DNA of 7,230 nt, from positions 1-7,230 of the forward strand of contig CALKAN010000113.1 of NCBI GenBank assembly GCA_937983035.1, given 5' to 3'. The DNA is from an uncultured Paenibacillaceae bacterium (GTDB lineage: Bacteria; Bacillota; Bacilli; Paenibacillales; CALAME01). Below are positions 1 through 6,448 of the stretch, piece by piece. The position numbers and the translations under genes are program-made. Under the pieces are notes generated by a model that made no database searches, was not told the DNA's origin, and was given only the letters and a program-made list of their open reading frames with translations. The number at the start of each line of letters is the position of its first letter. Within the stretch, counting starts at the first letter, position 1.

Positions 1-1242
1 AAACACCCGACGCGTCCCTTGCACGAATCCGTTAAAGACGATATGCCGATTGTCAGCCGCCCATGCTGGATGCGGGTCTACGCGCAACGCTTTTGAAACT
101 TGAAAGCCGGGATTGTCCACATTGATTCTCACTAATGTTTGTTCCGTTTTTTCTTCCAAGTCGATCCAGCGAAGCGGAACAGTCCCGTCCCCGAATGAAA
201 CTTTCTCATGCATATACGAATCCGTCAAAATGTGACGGCCGTTCGGATGCACGGTCGGATGACCGGAACCGGGAATCTCCTCAATGATTTTCTTCATGTC
301 AGTGCCGTCTGCATTGACTTGAACGAAATACATCTTATTGTCGCCGTCGATGCACAAATTCATGGACAGCTTCTCGCCGTCCGGGAACCAATTGATATGA
401 TGTCCGCCGTGGCGCCAATATTCCGGTCCAACGGCGACTCGAATGTCGCTGCCGTCCGGCCGCATCGTTACAACCCAAAAATGAAGCTTTCTGCTGTTCA
501 TGTTCCACGGCTGCTCTAAATCCGTGTGAAACCATCGCATCGTAAACAGCAGCCGATCTCCCTGCGGATTGAACTTGCAATGAAAACCGTAACATTCACC
601 CATCGTCTCATAGGGGTCGAGCGGAATGGAAGGCTGCGCTTTTTCGAAGACGTCTCGTATGGAGACGAGCAGCTTTTGTTTTCCGGTTTCCGCATCTGTC
701 ATGTACAAGCCGTCATCATCCCGCAGCCCGAAGTTGCGCGGAACGAGCTCATCCGGCACCCGGACTCCGTAGCCGTCCTGCGTTCTTCTCATCCGAATCG
801 CCGATGCGGATATAATCGATTTGCCGTCTGGAGAAATCCGGTAGATGCTTCCTTCTAATCGTTCTTTTTTTCCTGTGAAAATGTCAAACTTGACGATAAA
901 CGGTTCCCACGTTTTGTCATCGACATCGTTGTAAAATAAAGCGTTGTCATCTGAGCCCCAGTTAATGTTCGCTCCCAGTTGCGGCTCCCAACCGCACGTT
1001 TCAGCCACTTCTCTTTCCGTGCCTGTCTGCAAGTCAACAATAACGATGCTCGCGCGTTCCCCAGGCAAATTCAGCCTGTCTTCCCGCGGCATGCGCGTCA
1101 GCGCCAAGTACCGGCCTGATGGACTGATCGGCGAAGTGTCGAAAAAGCGATGAATGCACCCGCCCGCATTCGGCGTGACGCACCAAACCGGCACAACTGG
1201 ATCATATTCAGCATAACGCGGAAACGCTTTCTCATTAATCAC
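1..1242 (-). CDS. Oligogalacturonate lyase-like beta-propeller protein (3' end cut by window edge)
   Basis: The frame is open from a GTG start to the window edge, giving 414 codons with no stop. The start is chosen because a perfect AGGAGG lies 8 bases upstream. There is no signal peptide, so the product is probably cytoplasmic. Blade-like repeats carry SPSGRYLALTR (about 40-50), SPDGKSII (137-144), NPQGDRLLF (225-233), FPDGEKLSM (286-294) and HPNGRHILT (332-340). Three sites resemble the active-site region of oligogalacturonate lyase (PL22), a seven-bladed propeller that cleaves unsaturated digalacturonate: GHHINW (280-285), GHP (327-329) and DPHPAW (389-394), followed by an IVFNG strand. 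The family is about 390 residues long, so only a few C-terminal residues should be missing. In my from-memory alignment two metal ligands of the characterised enzyme (Gln and the first His of HPHP) appear as Leu386 and Asp389. It could therefore act on another substrate or be a non-catalytic TolB/PD40-type propeller. The coding call is firm; the enzyme name is tentative. Confidence 0.75.
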   Translation of the reverse strand, partial: MINEKAFPRYAEYDPVVPVWCVTPNAGGCIHRFFDTSPISPSGRYLALTRMPREDRLNLPGERASIVIVDLQTGTEREVAETCGWEPQLGANINWGSDDNALFYNDVDDKTWEPFIVKFDIFTGKKERLEGSIYRISPDGKSIISASAIRMRRTQDGYGVRVPDELVPRNFGLRDDDGLYMTDAETGKQKLLVSIRDVFEKAQPSIPLDPYETMGECYGFHCKFNPQGDRLLFTMRWFHTDLEQPWNMNSRKLHFWVVTMRPDGSDIRVAVGPEYWRHGGHHINWFPDGEKLSMNLCIDGDNKMYFVQVNADGTDMKKIIEEIPGSGHPTVHPNGRHILTDSYMHEKVSFGDGTVPLRWIDLEEKTEQTLVRINVDNPGFQVSKALRVDPHPAWAADNRHIVFNGFVQGTRRVF

Positions 1243-1250
1243 GGGGTCTG

Positions 1251-1256
1251 CCTCCT
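1251..1256 (-). promoter_or_regulatory. Ribosome binding site that fixes the GTG start of the lyase-like gene
   Basis: AGGAGG on the minus strand ends 8 bases before the GTG at 1242-1240. No ATG or TTG in this frame lies at a comparable distance, so this site supports GTG as the true start. Confidence 0.8.
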
Positions 1257-1280
1257 TTTCGCTTTCAACTCTCTTAATAA

Positions 1281-1289
1281 ATCATATCA
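1281..1289 (-). promoter_or_regulatory. Possible extended -10 promoter of the lyase-like gene
   Basis: The minus strand reads TGATATGAT, which fits an extended -10 element (TGn followed by TATGAT, one mismatch to TATAAT). No good -35 box is seen at 16-18 bases upstream, as is allowed for extended -10 promoters. Transcription would begin about 30 bases before the GTG start. No terminator is evident after the upstream isomerase gene, so read-through from it is an equally possible route of expression. Confidence 0.35.
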
Positions 1290-1394
1290 TCGCACAGCAA
1301 TCTCGCGTTTGTCCATCTTCTTTTTTTGCAAAGAAACACGTCACTTAAAATAATCGAATCACGGTTAATGAAACTGGTCGTTATAAAAGGAGAA

Positions 1395-2267
1395 TCATGC
1401 TTCATTCCAAAGACGACGCAAATTGTCCATCGCGATCTTTGAAGCTTCCCTGCATTCTTCCATCCCTTCAAATTCTACCGTAATGTATCCATCATACCCA
1501 AAATCTTTAATCAGTTTAACGATTTTCCGAATCGGAATATCTCCTTGCCCGACGATGGCTCCGCGCAAATAATTGCCGTTGGCGGTTGTAAACCACTTTC
1601 CTTCGCCGGGATGTTCATCGTAAGGACGAAAATAAAAATCTTTAAAGTGGATCAAAGATGCATAGGGCAAATTTTTCATCACGCCGATGATCGGATCCTC
1701 ATCCGCGCACATGAAGTTGCCGATGTCAAGCGTCGTTTTAAAATTCGGACGATTCACGGCATGCAGCACGCGCTGGACGCGATCGCTCGCTTGCACGCTG
1801 AAACCATGATTTTCAATCGTTGTCGTGATGCCGAATTGCGCCGCATAATCTGCAATCATCTGACTGCCTTTAACCATTAGGGGCAAATGTTCTTCAAACC
1901 AAGCGATCGTCATATGTTCTTTCGGCAATGTGAATGCGGTTACATCATGCCGCATATGTTTGATTCCCATCCGATGCACAATATCAACATGCTGCTTGAC
2001 CCGCTCCACTTCCTCCGCAAACGCTTCTTCTGTTTCTTGCACAAAATTGGCAGGCATCGAATAATTGGACAGTTCTATGCCTGCAGTTGCAGCTTTTTCA
2101 CGGATGGCATCCGCCAAATCAACATTGTCCACTACCGTGTAGCCGTAAGGCACAAGCTCCATATGCTCGCCGCCATTTTCCGCAATCCAGTCGATGACGT
2201 CCAGCACTGTCATTTCGCCGGAGCGAATGGCTGGCAGCAAACTGTAAGTGCTTAATCCAATTTTCAT
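1395..2267 (-). CDS. Sugar phosphate isomerase/epimerase (xylose isomerase-like TIM barrel)
   Basis: This is a complete 290-residue cytoplasmic protein of the AP endonuclease family 2 / xylose isomerase-like TIM-barrel superfamily (IolE, Hyi and tagatose epimerase type), close to the usual 260-300 residues. The opening MKIGLSTYSL is the typical first beta strand. Four metal ligands sit at strand ends in the expected order and spacing: Glu152 in TIENHG, Asp181 in TLDIGN, His207 in IHFKD and Glu265 in YITVEFEG. They would hold a divalent metal, usually Mn2+, for proton-transfer isomerisation or epimerisation of a ketose or related sugar. The ATG start has GGGAGG 9 bases upstream. The next gene downstream is the lyase-like propeller, 152 bases away, which suggests a shared role in sugar or uronide breakdown. 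The exact substrate cannot be read from sequence, because members of this family differ widely while keeping these residues. Confidence 0.92.
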   Translation of the reverse strand: MKIGLSTYSLLPAIRSGEMTVLDVIDWIAENGGEHMELVPYGYTVVDNVDLADAIREKAATAGIELSNYSMPANFVQETEEAFAEEVERVKQHVDIVHRMGIKHMRHDVTAFTLPKEHMTIAWFEEHLPLMVKGSQMIADYAAQFGITTTIENHGFSVQASDRVQRVLHAVNRPNFKTTLDIGNFMCADEDPIIGVMKNLPYASLIHFKDFYFRPYDEHPGEGKWFTTANGNYLRGAIVGQGDIPIRKIVKLIKDFGYDGYITVEFEGMEECREASKIAMDNLRRLWNEA

Positions 2268-2315
2268 GTCCTTATACCTCCCATGGTTAATGTTTAATGA
2301 TTATTGTAAATCTTA

Positions 2316-2333
2316 TATCTATATTTATCTATA
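2316..2333. repeat. Phased direct repeat TATCTATA, two copies 10 bases apart
   Basis: TATCTATA occurs at 2316-2323 and again at 2326-2333. The 10-base period places both copies on the same face of the helix, as in binding sites for regulators that dock in tandem. It lies about 50-65 bases upstream of the isomerase start, where a promoter or operator is expected. It may be chance in AT-rich DNA. Confidence 0.35.
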
Positions 2334-2339
2334 GAAGAA

Positions 2340-2414
2340 AAGCGGACTGCATGCCATAAATTTTCACGATTTGCACGATTAGATTTGCAACTGTTTTTCC
2401 CATGCTGTCCGCTT
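2340..2414 (-). terminator. Long stem-loop with U-rich tail; possible terminator upstream of the isomerase gene
   Basis: Arms 2340-2353 and 2401-2414 are complementary at 13 of 14 positions. In the minus-strand transcript, AAGCGGACAGCATG pairs with CATGCAGTCCGCTT, and the second arm runs into TTCTTCT. The 47-base loop is long for an intrinsic terminator but holds a small inner hairpin (TTGCA with TGCAA). It lies about 180 bases after the MATE stop and about 70 bases before the isomerase start, so it could end transcription from the MATE gene. A regulatory leader or a remnant of a small repeat element would also fit. Confidence 0.4.
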
Positions 2415-2572
2415 GCCGAGATGTTATTCAATTTCTGCTTTAGCTGCTTGCTTTCCATGCGGCATACTCTTTCCATGCGGCATTCTCTTTCCATGCGGCA
2501 TTCTCTTTCCATGCTGCTGTTAGCTTCTGCGCTGTCGATCACCGCATGATGCTGCTCCGCTTGCCGCGATGT
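2402..2572. repeat. Pair of diverged ~23-bp direct repeats flanking the tandem array
   Basis: Copy A is 2402-2424 and copy B is 2549-2572. Both read ATGCTG(C)TCCGCTTGCCG, then A or C, then GATGT. They differ by one inserted base and one substitution, 147-148 bases apart, with the 18-bp array between them. Copy A also forms one arm of the long stem-loop, so sequence related to AGCGGAC(A/T)GCATG occurs three times in the gap. Confidence 0.6.
2451..2522. repeat. 18-bp tandem repeat array, three full units and a diverged fourth
   Basis: Unit 1 (2451-2468) is CTTTCCATGCGGCATACT. Units 2 (2469-2486) and 3 (2487-2504) are both CTTTCCATGCGGCATTCT. Unit 4 (2505-2522) keeps CTTTCCATGC, then diverges. 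Each full unit contains the odd palindrome ATGCGGCAT. The period is a multiple of three, so a minus-strand frame through it reads MERECR repeats, but that frame has no usable ribosome binding site and looks non-coding. It may be a slippage-generated array or a set of protein-binding sites. Confidence 0.85.
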
Positions 2573-2590
2573 CCCAAATTTTCAGCGATG

Positions 2591-3934
2591 TTATTGTGCT
2601 TTCTTCGCAAACAGCTCCCGCTCTTTCCATTTGCCAAACCGATAATAACCAAAGGCAAAACCGCTGCTAATGACGAAACTGAGCCCGATGCCGTACGCGA
2701 TTCCAATCTCCCCAAACCAACTGGAAAACAAGTAAGAAAGCGGATAGCGCAGCACCCAGAAAGAAATGATGTTCAGCACAAGCACTTGAAACATCGCACC
2801 AGAAGCACGAACGATGCCGTTCAATATAAAGTTGATTCCGAGAAACGGATAAAGAAACACGATAAAGCGCAAATAGTCTGCGCCGAATTGAATCGCATCG
2901 TTCTCATCGATGAACATGCGAATGCCCCAATCGGCAAATCCTAACACGAGCAAAGCGATCAACAACATCATGCACAAATTCAGCAAAACGCCGTATTTGG
3001 CAATCTGATGCACGCGATTCCACAGATTTGCTCCGATGTTTTGCCCTGCCATGCTGTTGACCGCGAGCCCGAGCGCTTGAGCCGGAACCATCAAAAGGCT
3101 GTCGATCCGCTGTGCAGCTCCGAAACCAGCCACTACATCTGCGCCGAAAGAATTGACGACGCTCATGATCGCCATCGCGCCGCCAGAGATAGCCATCATC
3201 TGCATACCGGCAGGAATGCCAAGCCTGAAAATAAGTTTCATCTCTTCAAACTTTGGAAGCAAAGGCACAGAAAACGGCACGAGTTTCCGGCGCAACACAT
3301 AAAACAATCCGTAAGCAAAAGCCAAACTTTGAGAAATGACCGTCGCATAGGCCGCTCCAGCAATGCCAAACTTAAATCCGGCAATCATCAATGGATCCAG
3401 CACAGTGTTCAACACGACAGCCAAAAAAACAATTCGCAGCGGAGTGCGGCTGTCTCCCAATGCGCGCAGCACCGTGCCGATGAAGTTGCAGCCGAATACG
3501 AACAAAATGCCGAGAAAATGTATTTTCAAATAAACGGCTGCCTCTTCGAAGATGCCCGGCGGCGTGCCGAGCCAGCGCAAAATCGATTCAGAAGCGAAAA
3601 AACCGACTGCGCCAAGCAAAGCGGCAAGCATGAAGAGAATGACTGCAAACGCGTTCAGATAACGCCTCAGCCCTTCTTCATCTTGCCTTCCTTTCTGCTG
3701 AGAAAGAATCGTCAACGCCGCACTGTTCACCCCAAGGATGAAAGACAAGACCGTGAATATGACCGTGCTGGAAACAGCGACCGCTCCCAGCGCATTGGCG
3801 CCGATCAAATTGCCAACCCAAAGACTGTCAATGAATTGATACGATACTTGCAGCAAATTCGTAAGCATAAGCGGAACAGAAAAATAAATCATCTGTTTCC
3901 ATATGTTGCCCTGCGTAAAATTGTGTTGACTCAT
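2591..3934 (-). CDS. MATE-family multidrug/small-molecule efflux transporter
   Basis: This complete 447-residue protein is the usual length for the MATE family, in which two six-helix bundles export organic compounds using a Na+ or H+ gradient. About 12 hydrophobic segments can be counted, with loops at the expected places. The first half has the opening helix with PLMLTNLLQ and DSLWVGNLIG (21-45), the loop motif LRALGDSRTPL (156-166) and NTVLDPLMI (176-184). The second half repeats this with GIPAGMQ (239-245), MAGQNIGA (295-302) and GIVRASGA (373-380). It resembles the YpnP/DinF/NorM type; the substrate is not predictable. The downstream gene is 323 bases away across a repeat-rich gap, and the upstream propeller gene is 233 bases away, so it may be its own transcription unit. 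Confidence 0.95.
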   Translation of the reverse strand: MSQHNFTQGNIWKQMIYFSVPLMLTNLLQVSYQFIDSLWVGNLIGANALGAVAVSSTVIFTVLSFILGVNSAALTILSQQKGRQDEEGLRRYLNAFAVILFMLAALLGAVGFFASESILRWLGTPPGIFEEAAVYLKIHFLGILFVFGCNFIGTVLRALGDSRTPLRIVFLAVVLNTVLDPLMIAGFKFGIAGAAYATVISQSLAFAYGLFYVLRRKLVPFSVPLLPKFEEMKLIFRLGIPAGMQMMAISGGAMAIMSVVNSFGADVVAGFGAAQRIDSLLMVPAQALGLAVNSMAGQNIGANLWNRVHQIAKYGVLLNLCMMLLIALLVLGFADWGIRMFIDENDAIQFGADYLRFIVFLYPFLGINFILNGIVRASGAMFQVLVLNIISFWVLRYPLSYLFSSWFGEIGIAYGIGLSFVISSGFAFGYYRFGKWKERELFAKKAQ

Positions 3935-3942
3935 CCATGCTT

Positions 3943-3948
3943 CTCCTT
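3943..3948 (-). promoter_or_regulatory. Ribosome binding site choosing between two overlapping ATGs of the MATE gene
   Basis: AAGGAG lies 8 bases before the ATG at 3934 and only 4 bases before an out-of-frame ATG at 3938. The spacing supports 3934, which opens the MATE frame. Confidence 0.75.
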
Positions 3949-3951
3949 GCT

Positions 3952-4047
3952 CAAATCTTTATCGATCTGTCATCCATTCAGCTGGCTGATATTGCCGTAT
4001 CACTCGACCGAGGCAATTTCATCAGCTGTTTGCTGTCGCTGCATTTG
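3952..4047 (-). repeat. Decayed duplicate of the 3' end of the large propeller gene
   Basis: This intergenic stretch matches the end of the propeller gene and the bases just after it (about 4121-4213) in the same order and orientation, offset by 167-169 bases. The core at 4008-4024 matches 4177-4193 at 15 of 17 bases; in the gene this encodes LMKLPR before the stop. Beyond the stop, CAGATC followed by a similar AT-rich run recurs after 39 bases in the copy and 41 in the gene. The upstream side also retains TTCATCA, CTGT and GCTG in order. The copy has small indels and is not an open frame. It looks like the last trace of a tandem paralogue, or a small local duplication. Confidence 0.55.
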
Positions 4048-4167
4048 CGGCAATTCGATCTTTTTTTTTTACATACTGGGACAGTTTGTAATTTATTTGA
4101 GACAGCTGTTCTGCACGATTGATCTTATTTGATCTGCGTAAGTTTCATCCTCGCTGTTGTCATGCAT

Positions 4168-6276
4168 TCACTTGATCCGAGGCAGCTTCATCAACTGTGC
4201 GCCGCTGGCATAATAGATGCTTCCATCCGGTCCAAGATCCATCAAATGCACTGGAGTGTCCAACAATTTTTGCGATTCCAGCGTTTCCGGATGAAACACG
4301 TGCAGTTCTCTGCCTAAAGTCGTATACAGCATGCCGTCTTCGCCCCAACGCATAAAGAACGGCCTCCAACTGCTCGCTCTTGCCCCCGTGTTCATGATCC
4401 GGCTTTTTACGAGCTGCTTCGTTTCGGGATCCATCACGAATAAGGCGAAAGCATTGTCTGAGGAAGGCGTGCTTCCCCACATAATTCCCCATACATTTCC
4501 ATCTGATCCGATGCTTAGTTCACCGATCATCAACGGCGTAAAGTCAGGCACGGGCGGTGCATCCGCATAAGTTACTTTTTCCGCGGCAACATCCCATTCG
4601 AACAGTTTCGCTTCCGCCTCCGTCGGCTCAACTCCTAAGCCGCCCCATATGGACGTTCCGCCGTACACTTTGCCATCCAAGTATGCCAAGCCGATGACGC
4701 TTTGGTTAGGAACGATATTGGGGTATTCTTTCCACGTCCTCGCATCCGCGTCATGCACCGTCAGCGCCCCGCTTAACAGGCCGTAATCTGCCACTGTCCC
4801 GATAAACAGCTTGTTATCCCCGCTTGCAAACGTAAACGGCCTGCTTTGCCGGTTTTGAATGTCGTAAGCGATGCGCGGATTTAAGATTGGATTGTATTCT
4901 TTGTTCGGATCAAATTCATAAATAATCGCACCGCCGTAGATGCCGAAATATACTTTGTCATTTAAAAAGCCAATGCCTTCAATTTGATGCGGTTCTTTTT
5001 CTTGCAAAATAAACTGCTCCCGCTGCGGATCATATACGCTCATCGCTCCTTGATATCCGCCCATGTACAAATTCCCGTCCGGTCCGGTCTCGAGAGACTG
5101 AATGTTGATGCCGGTTCGCGTTCCGTCCGGAACATAACTGGAGGTCGTTCCTTCAACCGGATCGTACAGCGTCACATGAAGTTCTTGCGTCACCACCGCG
5201 AGCACATGCCGTCCCGCATTCGGACCGTCTTTTAACTGAATCCATCCCATTCCTTTTGTCAATTCATTCGGCAAAATCGGAGCGCCGTTGGCAACTTTGA
5301 ATTCATCCGTTGCTGTGTTATACGTATACAATCTAGAGTTTCTCCGGCTGCGAAAATAAACGAGATCTTCCTCATCAGGCGATGGCGGCGATACATAGGC
5401 GTCAATGGGCATGCCCGAATCATTCGTAATAAAATGCAGCACTTCATGCGTTTCTTCATCCAGAATGAGCGTCCGAGATCCTGAGATGACAAACAATTTT
5501 CCGCCATAAGCGAAAATATTGGAGATCGAACTGTTCTCTCCAGTAACCGGCAGAATGATTTCTGTCTTTTCCAATGTCATGCGGTCATATCGAATCAAAT
5601 GGCCAGTCGTGCCGATGCCTGCATAAAAGTACCGCCCCGATACTCCGCCGCCGCGCACGTAATCTTGTCCTTCTTTTGCAATGCCCAAATCCGTAAATTC
5701 GTTTGAAGCAATATCATATACAAACGCCTTGCCGCCCTGATTCGAATATGTCGAGCCGTAAATTTTTCCGTCAGGTGAAGCATCCAAGTCCCACACCCAC
5801 CGATTCGACGGATTCGTGCCGATCGTTTCAAATTGTTTCGACTCCGGTATGTATCGATATAATCGTCCTGTCTGCGTGCCTGCCACATAAACGTTCTGAT
5901 CAGAACCGATCGTCACTGCCCATATGACGTCTTCTCCAGGCAATTTTTGCGAAAAATTCACTTCCCCTGTAAACGCGTCGATCGCATAAAAAACAGCCGG
6001 TGAACCGTTCGTGCCGAAATAGATTTCATCTTTGCCCACGGCAGCGCCCTGAGTCATTGAGACAAGCGTTGCATCCCCGAGCGATACCGGTTCGCCGAAT
6101 GTTGGAAAGGTCAATTCCAACGCCTCCTCTTCCATGTCTTGTTGTAATTCAGAATAATCTTCGTCAGCGATCTGTTCATGTTGTCCATTATCAGTATACA
6201 TGATCTGAAAGAAAACTGCCCCAGCCATGATCAAACAAATCGCAATGACAAACCAAATCATGTTTTTTCTCTTCAT
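4168..6276 (-). CDS. Membrane-anchored protein of two predicted beta-propellers, function unknown
   Basis: This complete 702-residue protein starts at an ATG 5 bases after an AGGGGG ribosome binding site. Residues 1-5 are basic and 7-27 form one hydrophobic segment with no lipobox, so it is most likely an uncleaved signal anchor with the rest outside the cell. An acidic linker follows (about 33-55). From about 84 to the end I count roughly 14 blade repeats with the pattern DGxxYxG, a gap, then (L/F)xxYDPxTxxF. Clear examples are at 124-152, 166-198, 397-424, 532-570, 590-624 and 645-672. Fourteen would fit two seven-bladed propellers (about 84-390 and 395-702). The repeats are closest in style to SMP-30/Vgb-type lyase or PQQ-like propellers, but I see no catalytic set. 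A surface sugar-binding or sensing role would fit the neighbouring regulator, but this is inference. The window's other propeller (1-1242) is a different type. Confidence 0.9.
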   Translation of the reverse strand: MKRKNMIWFVIAICLIMAGAVFFQIMYTDNGQHEQIADEDYSELQQDMEEEALELTFPTFGEPVSLGDATLVSMTQGAAVGKDEIYFGTNGSPAVFYAIDAFTGEVNFSQKLPGEDVIWAVTIGSDQNVYVAGTQTGRLYRYIPESKQFETIGTNPSNRWVWDLDASPDGKIYGSTYSNQGGKAFVYDIASNEFTDLGIAKEGQDYVRGGGVSGRYFYAGIGTTGHLIRYDRMTLEKTEIILPVTGENSSISNIFAYGGKLFVISGSRTLILDEETHEVLHFITNDSGMPIDAYVSPPSPDEEDLVYFRSRRNSRLYTYNTATDEFKVANGAPILPNELTKGMGWIQLKDGPNAGRHVLAVVTQELHVTLYDPVEGTTSSYVPDGTRTGINIQSLETGPDGNLYMGGYQGAMSVYDPQREQFILQEKEPHQIEGIGFLNDKVYFGIYGGAIIYEFDPNKEYNPILNPRIAYDIQNRQSRPFTFASGDNKLFIGTVADYGLLSGALTVHDADARTWKEYPNIVPNQSVIGLAYLDGKVYGGTSIWGGLGVEPTEAEAKLFEWDVAAEKVTYADAPPVPDFTPLMIGELSIGSDGNVWGIMWGSTPSSDNAFALFVMDPETKQLVKSRIMNTGARASSWRPFFMRWGEDGMLYTTLGRELHVFHPETLESQKLLDTPVHLMDLGPDGSIYYASGAQLMKLPRIK

Positions 6277-6291
6277 CTTTTCCCCCTGCTG

Positions 6292-6301
6292 ATTTGCAAA
6301 T
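6292..6301. promoter_or_regulatory. Perfect 10-bp palindrome ATTTGCAAAT just before the propeller gene
   Basis: The palindrome lies about 15 bases upstream of the propeller start, just outside its ribosome binding site, where a bound repressor would block transcription. Related GATTTGC words occur at 6420-6426 and twice within 2369-2390. The motif is short and AT-rich, so an operator role is only a possibility. Confidence 0.25.
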
Positions 6302-6352
6302 TTTGTTTATTATTGCTAACAACTGCGCAAGCACATGCTGCCTTGTTCGCAT

Positions 6353-6401
6353 CGTTGCAATCTCCAGCGCTGATCAAGCCGCTGGGTTCACCTTCGCAAC
6401 G
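6353..6401. promoter_or_regulatory. Nested inverted repeat between regulator and propeller genes
   Basis: Outer arms CGTTGC (6353-6358) and GCAACG (6396-6401) enclose perfect inner arms CCAGCG (6364-6369) and CGCTGG (6380-6385), with a 10-base loop. The unpaired flanks between the stems are 5 and 10 bases. No T-run follows on either strand, so it is not a standard terminator. It could be a structured 3' end of the regulator transcript, or an operator or leader element for the propeller gene. Confidence 0.4.
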
Positions 6402-6448
6402 CGAAAACGATCAATGGCAGATTTGCGATGCCTGTTTTATTCATGCGG

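Larger units (their letters stand above)
2268..2590. other. Repeat-rich 323-base gap between MATE and isomerase genes
   Basis: I see no credible gene here. From left to right on the plus strand the gap holds the isomerase ribosome binding site (2277-2282), an AT-rich stretch with a phased 8-bp direct repeat (2316-2333), a long inverted repeat (2340-2353 with 2401-2414), an 18-bp tandem array (2451-2522) and a second copy of part of the inverted-repeat arm (2549-2572). The isomerase promoter is probably in the AT-rich part, but no box pair is convincing. Confidence 0.7.

Noticed and set aside
2451..2522. CRISPR array
   Set aside because: Units are 18 bp and directly adjacent, with no unique spacers and no cas genes.
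2294..2542. Minus-strand 82-codon frame with MERECR repeats
   Set aside because: It needs a GTG start without a suitably spaced ribosome binding site, its repeats only reflect the 18-bp array, and the rest has no protein-like pattern.
3936..3938. Upstream ATG as the MATE gene start
   Set aside because: It is out of frame with the MATE protein and only 4 bases from the AAGGAG site, whereas the ATG at 3934 has 8-base spacing.
3990..4070. Plus-strand terminator made from ATTGCCG, CGGCAAT and a run of ten T
   Set aside because: The stem is only 7 bp with a loop of about 50 bases, and no plus-strand gene ends here. On the minus strand the run is A, which does not terminate.
3008..4132. Plus-strand 374-codon frame antisense to the MATE gene
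   Set aside because: It is rich in Arg, His and Gln as expected for the complement of a membrane-protein gene, and it runs into the gap without any domain.
6277..6448. Promoter boxes for the propeller gene
   Set aside because: Several AT-rich hexamers resemble -10 boxes (for example TAATAA), but none has a matching -35 at an acceptable distance.
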